Positions 6,001 through 6,324 of a DNA stretch of 6,324 bases are shown here, one piece after another. The notes below the pieces were generated by a model. The model was given only the letters and a program-made list of their open reading frames with translations. It was not told the DNA's origin and did no database searches. Source of the stretch: UBA2943 sp946534895 (GTDB lineage: Bacteria; Bacillota; Clostridia; Christensenellales; Aristaeellaceae); the NCBI GenBank assembly GCA_946534895.1, contig CAMNDE010000136.1:1-6324 (forward strand), written 5' to 3'. The stretch's first letter is position 1, and each line of letters begins with the position of its first letter. The position numbers were made by a program, and so were the translations under genes.

Positions 6001-6260
6001 CCATAGCACGCTTCCGTGTGCACATGTTCTTTCAGTTCACAGACAAGTCCGGAATCCACCGGTTCTTCTCCGTTTTCCAGGGTAATGGCCGGTTTCATGA
6101 GGGCATAGAACATGAAAACAGCAAGCAGAGATCCAAGCAGAGCACTGCTCCACTTGAAAATGCGTCTCAGTGTTTTCTTTTTCAACGCCTGTTCCGCAGC
6201 AGACGACTCCATCGTCCCCGCTTCCCGAACCACTGTGGACTTCCTTTCTTTCCTGTTCAT
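1..6260 (-). CDS. Giant modular repeat surface protein, 3' end beyond window
   Basis: I translated the whole frame by hand. It is open from an in-frame TAA at 6273-6275 to the left edge, giving 2086 complete codons from ATG 6258-6260, with no internal stop or frameshift. Order of parts: basic N-terminus (1-36), hydrophobic helix (37-55), Cys/His unit array (72-343), acidic linker (344-577), domains D1 (578-659) and D2 (710-791), a Cys-cluster module (833-973), a linker and beta-rich part (974-1147), D3/D4/D5 alternating with fin modules (1148-1675), and tandem modules T1-T3 (1682 onward). An in-frame ATG at 6264-6266 would add Met-Gln; I prefer 6260 because the weak AAGG site lies 10 nt upstream of it but only 4 nt from the other. 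No catalytic motif is visible. Known for similar proteins, from recall: giant cell-surface proteins of gut Bacillota. Inferred: an exported structural or adhesive stalk, with any anchor in the missing C-terminus. No neighbouring gene is visible, so operon context is unknown. Confidence 0.93.
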   Translation of the reverse strand, partial: MNRKERKSTVVREAGTMESSAAEQALKKKTLRRIFKWSSALLGSLLAVFMFYALMKPAITLENGEEPVDSGLVCELKEHVHTEACYGYDHEESEPVYAVSRELNCAFVPHVHDETCLDASGNMICGISEVYDHVHDEYCYDQGTLVCTLQEHVTEDETEETRVLVCDIPEAEGHVHTDDCYTTTWFTDEDPICGLQEGGPHIHTDECFGPVLICEEDHEHTDACFADGLICGLEEGVSHTHTLECYPSIRELTCGQTETEGHVHTEDCYAILTVPVERHVHTDACYEDGRLVCGRVEVKAHQHDASCWRDVQILVSGGHRHNEECTKVLICGMQEHTHTEACFTGEAAGTEEDAPVSTGENTDNLSLNPEEELLTEDSGEMDSLNEEETGSDAAENELTASENSVEMTSEAADAASSQADEATETANAETADGTVNEPDADMSENGQEAAVSPELSEDTALDDLLELEEEPVPEETTQIPAGEQDETVPDASEELVEEADPGLEDAELIWEDEWVETEPQEQAVPESTGNTEVQAETVIPDEHSGENEESDIIREETESPAEDGQNPETPVEVFGDIRFVQDFLWTDADRLTIYLSQDEGVHVRDILKDAQIQSDNFTVDTDIAFLEMGEDYFVCRFAFTEGTVTISAGERTIVVHCVYGERSEKIPEAQAGTEDENTQVPPEEETQGTEEIEETDVPAETEEQEFSALHFVHDFAWTGTDTLDLTLSRDEGVLVQDILADAGLNVESVTITSDIPFLEIEEDYFACRFAFTEGTVQISAGDRIISVHCVYRQEVSAEDTHPDGEEGAVPEKDETDALEDGNVSGNEEAAGPSVQVTVHGEVSETVHALLKTEGNENVISLVETGMNADTDMDEPDEDAVTVRLFRVMEAVSDTEPEDLFEVHMTEAIPLAESVPEDMELRSVNYRLLKVDAENGSVTELDNFSVDADSEYCRGLSFAADTCGTYVFVCSLACTPEEHFVELELDFNGLDPADLAGQTGISLLVPGLASTGSGEEELFLTNEASDGQGEAKAPGLQKKNAPGKENIESQAREASQMPLAVSLNLAQVLNMLQEQGTDWAGSFQGLSVRASGLEGTHVNVAELSGDIGGPIAFDGTYLQIQDNGDIVLHASHVTMTIHVRGMENQGNGHDYTFGEEKNVSMREIFVAAGLPENFDPARFDYSLSDNSMITLTESGGDCLVSANDYFDEVSLTLQRGWYRGVIVLHNPRTAAKAGTVYVSEDGCASLELLEDTIVPENARFTVSSPEAEDAGAAELDFDADNGERIAWLDLSLGDKEEVHGRITLTGLIDMPENARMESCRVYLLTEEGMQDLIVETEEDSISFETVHLGRFALVYALRSEAEYLYELEGGKTVLLADMANALGVCGEEDTAAWMQNHVREVRVSSETHLELEQTGHGWTVRAWKPFDGEELLTMVTESGEEIRIRLTVSGDLTKHFGFMQVMSLDGLYLPEHALGMAEMLGEEQARQVVEDEFLREEGREDRTVYSVMNLSMEMTEEEKTRYPQGFRVSVLLPETVDGTDARLYFLDGGIAVEVPAACVMDEEGTAFAGVEFVTDRFGTYVLACDKPQAEERVYRYTLSRKEMLLSEILEEAGAESDLVGAEISFPSQSGLEFLALSDDDGRAYDWQVVRSSAFDGESMLLIRFSSGRVLTLVLTDMQEEMQMEAAGAGFSMKAVFGREAGIPADACLDAREIPADRTESLYAEFAARAETALGLEHGSAAFLRLFDMKVLDAAQEKTVLACPVRICAEFMDAAPALSYRVVHFPDDGNEPEILESTQEALPEGGTALSFETDGFSLYAFVGITLEAHVLTGDGLHYHITVNCPPETGIPENASLEVEEITQESSEWSAYLEGTEHALSMEPGTAEYIRMFDIRIVNAHGEKIQPAEGTTVGVTIRLTDAHEGSALSVVHFADVSGTVREVPGKAGENGEVLLQFTEENEFAVNAEILESMTEGSADGQTVSFAAAGFSVYTIVGTTIEKTVLASDGRNYMVKVSYSADSGIPEGAELTVEEILGVSEEYAEYVSKTENALGMEEGSAGYIRLLDIKIVDQDDHSVKYQPKEGTTVD
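3..275 (-). repeat. Tandem module T3, cut by the window edge
   Basis: Residues 1996-2086 are the first half of another T module, with S-G-I-P-E-G-A-E-L-T-V-E-E-I, A-L-G-M-E-E-G-S-A-G-Y-I-R-L-L-D-I-K-I-V and Q-P-K-E-G-T-T-V-D. It ends where the window ends, not at a stop codon. The missing half should contain V-V-H-F and an F-S-V-Y type closing strand if it follows T2. More copies may follow beyond the edge. Confidence 0.8.
279..794 (-). repeat. Tandem module T2
   Basis: Residues 1823-1994. Landmarks: T-G-I-P-E-N-A-S-L-E-V-E-E-I, A-L-S-M-E-P-G-T-A-E-Y-I-R-M-F-D-I-R-I-V, Q-P-A-E-G-T-T-V, V-V-H-F and the end S-F-A-A-A-G-F-S-V-Y-T-I-V-G. T3 repeats the first three nearly residue for residue, 173 residues (519 bp) later. 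The repeats are also visible in DNA around 521-550 and 1-30. From recall, this 'G-I-P...V-E-E-I...F-S-V-Y' module is widespread and often highly repeated in large gut Bacillota surface proteins. Confidence 0.8.
798..1217 (-). repeat. Tandem module T1
   Basis: Residues 1682-1821. It shares with T2 and T3 the order: opening strand, A/T/S-G-I-P, x-A-x-L, then A-L-x-(L/M)-E-x-G-x-A near the middle, a hydrophobic F-D-M-K-V strand, V-V-H-F and a closing F-E-T-D-G-F-S-L-Y-A-F-V-G. It is the most diverged of the three and lacks the E-G-T-T-V strand start seen in T2 and T3. The offset from T1 to T2, measured at G-I-P, is 147 residues. Likely a structural beta module of the stalk. Confidence 0.7.
1236..1490 (-). 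repeat. Domain D5, diverged D-like beta domain
   Basis: Residues 1591-1675. It shows V-Y-R-Y-T-L-S-R-K-E-M-L-L-S-E-I-L-E-E-A-G (compare 'L-S-x-D-E-G-V-x-V-x-D-I-L-x-D-A' in D1/D2), then Y-D-W-Q-V, S-A-F-D-G-E-S-M-L-L and the closing pair S-G-R-V-L-T-L-V-L-T-D. Agreement with D4 is clearest in the second half, with D1/D2 in the first. It is the last D-type domain in the window and leads directly into the tandem T modules. Confidence 0.65.
1509..1919 (-). other. Fin module S3 between D4 and D5
   Basis: Residues 1448-1584 start S-G-D-L-T-K-H-F-G-F, contain a charged helical stretch (about 1472-1500, with E-E-Q-A-R-Q-V-V-E-D-E-F) and then strands R-V-S-V-L-L-P-E and A-R-L-Y-F-L-D-G-G, ending V-E-F-V-T-D-R-F-G-T-Y-V-L-A-C. 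The last strand matches the end of S1 closely. The order, with helix before strands, differs from S2, so only the C-terminal half is clearly shared. Confidence 0.5.
1920..2177 (-). repeat. Domain D4, diverged D-like beta domain
   Basis: Residues 1362-1447. Landmarks: Y-E-L-E-G-G-K-T-V-L-L-A-D-M-A-N-A-L-G-V (helix after a Gly/charged turn), then R-E-V-R-V-S-S, a G-W-T-V strand, K-P-F-D-G-E-E-L-L-T and the final strand pair E-S-G-E-E-I-R-I-R-L-T-V. The order matches D5 well, including F-D-G-E in both, and D1/D2 more distantly. From recall, this ~85-residue pattern is common in giant surface proteins of Lachnospiraceae-type bacteria. Its fold and ligand are not known to me. Confidence 0.65.
2187..2582 (-). 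other. Fin module S2 between D3 and D4
   Basis: Residues 1227-1358 begin with A-G-T-V-Y-V-S-E-D-G, include two P-E-N-A-R strands (1254-1258 and 1310-1314) about 56 residues apart, and end S-I-S-F-E-T-V-H-L-G-R-F-A-L-V-Y. That ending matches those of S3, T1 and T2. The internal P-E-N-A-R repetition suggests the module itself may be two small beta units; the same P-E-N-A turn occurs in T2 (1849-1852). The module is probably structural. No catalytic residues are apparent. Confidence 0.5.
2583..2819 (-). repeat. Domain D3, diverged D-like beta domain
   Basis: Residues 1148-1226 follow the D1/D2 pattern loosely. A charged turn (F-G-E-E-K-N) leads into V-S-M-R-E-I-F-V-A-A-G-L, matching the 'V-x-V-x-D-I-L-x-D-A-G-L' helix of D2. 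Alternating strands follow, with N-D-Y-F where D2 has E-D-Y-F, and the domain closes on a strand (G-V-I-V-L-H). It has one Cys (C1197) instead of the D1/D2 pair. Similarity is by hydrophobic pattern and landmark residues, so the assignment is tentative. Confidence 0.5.
2820..3341 (-). other. Polar linker and beta-rich segment before D3
   Basis: Residues 974-1147. The first part (976-1003) is an apparent strand pair with F-V-E-L-E-L-D-F and I-S-L-L-V-P. The next (about 1010-1055) is a polar linker that turns basic (Q-K-K-N-A-P-G-K), unusual in an otherwise acidic protein. Residues 1056-1147 contain N-L-A-Q-V-L-N-M-L followed by short strands rich in Gly, Val and Ile (G-L-S-V-R-A-S-G-L, Y-L-Q-I-Q-D-N-G-D-I-V-L-H) that read like a beta-helix or beta-sandwich portion. 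No motif with known activity is visible. Confidence 0.5.
3342..3764 (-). other. Fin module S1 ending in a four-cysteine cluster
   Basis: Residues 833-973 begin with a beta-like stretch (PSVQVTVHGEVSETV), pass through a short acidic loop (870-878) and end with S-F-A-A-D-T-C-G-T-Y-V-F-V. The ending matches that of S3 (F-V-T-D-R-F-G-T-Y-V-L-A) and, more loosely, those of S2, T1 and T2, so this is one of several modules that close with an aromatic strand. Unlike the others it carries four cysteines in 22 residues: C952, C962, C969 and C973. The family is not one I can name with confidence. Confidence 0.6.
3888..4133 (-). repeat. Domain D2, second copy of tandem ~82-residue beta domain
   Basis: Residues 710-791 are the closest relative of D1 in the window. 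The offset is exactly 132 codons (396 bp), and parts remain nearly identical in DNA: 3943-3963 matches 4339-4359 over 21 bases, continuing with one mismatch to 3977/4373. This points to a tandem duplication of domain plus linker that is younger than the other repeats here. Cysteines C767 and C789 match C635 and C657 of D1. A short acidic linker (792-832) follows. Function is unknown; the domain is probably a structural or ligand-binding beta module outside the cell. Confidence 0.85.
4284..4529 (-). repeat. Domain D1, first copy of tandem ~82-residue beta domain
   Basis: Residues 578-659 align without gaps to D2 (710-791), with about 51 of 82 residues identical by hand count. Shared landmarks are F-V-x-D-F-x-W-T near the start, D-E-G-V-x-V-x-D-I-L in the first third, E-D-Y-F-x-C-R-F-A-F-T-E-G-T-V, and V-H-C-V-Y at the end. 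The alternating hydrophobic pattern suggests beta strands. Two cysteines, C635 and C657, are conserved in D2 with the same 22-residue spacing and could pair in a disulfide. The domain is not one I can name. It follows the long acidic linker and is joined to D2 by a Glu-rich linker of 50 residues. Confidence 0.85.
4530..5231 (-). other. Acidic low-complexity linker
   Basis: Residues 344-577 are dominated by Glu, Asp, Ser, Thr, Ala and Pro. They contain a single basic Arg (R554), no Lys and no Cys. A short aromatic patch (WEDEW, 510-514) interrupts the run. No regular period is evident. The segment is probably unfolded and extended, acting as a spacer that lifts the downstream beta modules away from the Cys/His array and the wall. 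A comparable but shorter acidic linker lies between D1 and D2 (660-709) and another after D2 (792-832). Confidence 0.85.
5232..6047 (-). repeat. 13-unit C...H-x-H-x3-C repeat array
   Basis: Residues 72-343 hold thirteen diverged units with consensus L-x-C-x(4-10)-H-x-H-(T/D)-x-x-C-(Y/F). H-x-H pairs start at residues 79, 110, 133, 174, 201, 218, 239, 262, 279, 301, 319 and 336. Unit 4 (145-163) keeps only C147 and H152. Two units have lost the leading Cys: V274 replaces it in unit 10 and S316 in unit 12. The array contains 23 cysteines in about 270 residues. The second Cys of one unit is usually 6-13 residues before the first Cys of the next, which would suit Cys hairpins or a CHHC metal site. 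The motif recurs, from recall, in large surface proteins of gut Bacillota, but I know of no settled function. It starts about 15 residues after the membrane segment. Confidence 0.92.
6096..6152 (-). other. N-terminal membrane segment / atypical export signal
   Basis: Residues 37-55 form an uncharged hydrophobic stretch (WSSALLGSLLAVFMFYALM). It is preceded by a strongly basic patch (KKKTLRR at 27-33) and followed by KPAITLENG. This is the n-region/h-region order of an export signal, but the 36-residue N-terminal tail is long and no clear A-x-A cleavage site follows. The 'YAL..PAIT' ending resembles, from recall, a conserved motif at the same place in large Bacillota surface proteins. It could be a cleaved signal peptide or a retained N-in membrane anchor; the sequence does not decide between them. 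Either way it places residues after about 60 outside the cytoplasm. Confidence 0.8.
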
Positions 6261-6270
6261 CTGCATCAGA

Positions 6271-6275
6271 CCTTA
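6271..6275 (-). promoter_or_regulatory. Weak ribosome binding site
   Basis: Read on the minus strand this is TAAGG, a partial match to the Shine-Dalgarno core. It ends 10 nt before the ATG at 6260 and only 4 nt before the in-frame ATG at 6266. The spacing favours 6260 slightly. Part of the site also supplies the in-frame TAA (6273-6275) that bounds the reading frame. No stronger GGAGG match lies in the 64 bases available. Confidence 0.4.
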
Positions 6276-6280
6276 TATCC

Positions 6281-6315
6281 ATGCATTCCTGTCCTGGGAA
6301 ACAGAATGCATTCCT
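6281..6315 (-). repeat. 10-bp direct repeat in the gene's 5' region
   Basis: The minus-strand sequence AGGAATGCAT occurs twice, at 6281-6290 and 6306-6315, 25 bp start to start. The distal copy overlaps a perfect 10-bp palindrome GAATGCATTC at 6304-6313. These could be regulator binding sites or part of a leader, but ten bases twice in 64 may also be chance. No convincing promoter was found: a TATAAG lies at 6272-6277, but it would put the transcript start almost on the ATG. Confidence 0.3.
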
Positions 6316-6324
6316 AGTTCATTT

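Noticed and set aside
5240..6030. Recurrent TGTGCACATG-like palindromes, resembling operators or CRISPR repeats
   Set aside because: They are the DNA form of the repeated His-Val-His codons, vary in spacing, and lie in phase with the reading frame. There are no uniform spacers.
5232..6047. Multiheme cytochrome or classical zinc-finger DNA-binding array
   Set aside because: There is no C-x-x-C-H heme motif, and the unit C...H-x-H-x3-C lacks the C-x2-4-C and H-x3-5-H spacing and linker of classical fingers. The membrane signal also places it outside the cytoplasm.
1..6260. Pseudogene or frameshifted fusion
   Set aside because: The complete hand translation gives 2086 codons with no stop, matching the coordinate arithmetic exactly, and every module stays in the same frame.
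6272..6277. TATAAG as a -10 promoter box
   Set aside because: It overlaps the ribosome binding site and would start the transcript at about the ATG; the matching -35 region (TTCCCA) is weak. The real promoter is probably outside the window.
6037..6282. 81-codon minus-strand frame starting at 6282, with AGGA just upstream
   Set aside because: It overlaps the start of the large gene in another frame, encodes no recognisable pattern and ends inside the Cys/His array. A leader-peptide role cannot be excluded but nothing supports it.
5538..6317. 259-codon plus-strand reading frame
   Set aside because: Also codon-aligned antisense, over the Cys/His array. Its recurring H-M pattern is the complement of the repeated His-Val-His codons.

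Overview
The window is essentially one gene on the minus strand: a giant, repeat-built, secreted or membrane-anchored surface protein. It starts at 6260 and reads without a stop for 2086 codons, off the left edge. The 3' end, and therefore the C-terminal anchor, lies outside the window. I found no RNA genes, transposases, CRISPR arrays or terminators. The plus-strand reading frames are antisense shadows. Only about 64 bases (6261-6324) are non-coding; they hold the translation start region and a short direct repeat.

The architecture suggests a Bacillota (Firmicutes) host, most likely a gut- or mouth-associated clostridial or erysipelotrichial bacterium. From memory, such bacteria carry very large surface proteins with a basic N-terminus, a hydrophobic segment ending in a 'YAL..PAIT' motif, an array of C...H-x-H-x3-C units, acidic linkers and many beta-sandwich-like modules ending in 'F(S/G)xY'. 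This assignment comes from recall and from reading the translation; no search was run.

Order from the N-terminus (right to left on the map): basic cytoplasmic tail and hydrophobic helix (6096-6152); a 13-unit Cys/His array (5232-6047); an acidic linker of about 230 residues with one Arg and no Lys (4530-5231); two close tandem copies of an ~82-residue domain, D1 and D2 (4284-4529 and 3888-4133), separated by a Glu-rich linker; a module ending in a four-Cys cluster (3342-3764); a linker and beta-rich region (2820-3341); three more diverged D-like domains (D3, D4, D5) alternating with 'fin' modules that end in a G/S-x-Y motif; then tandem ~150-170-residue modules T1, T2 and T3, the last cut by the window edge.

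The likely picture is a long modular stalk held at the membrane by its N-terminal helix, or released after cleavage. The Cys/His array would sit just outside the membrane, with an extended acidic spacer projecting the beta modules outward. The function (adhesion, metal or redox binding, or a structural role) cannot be fixed from this sequence.
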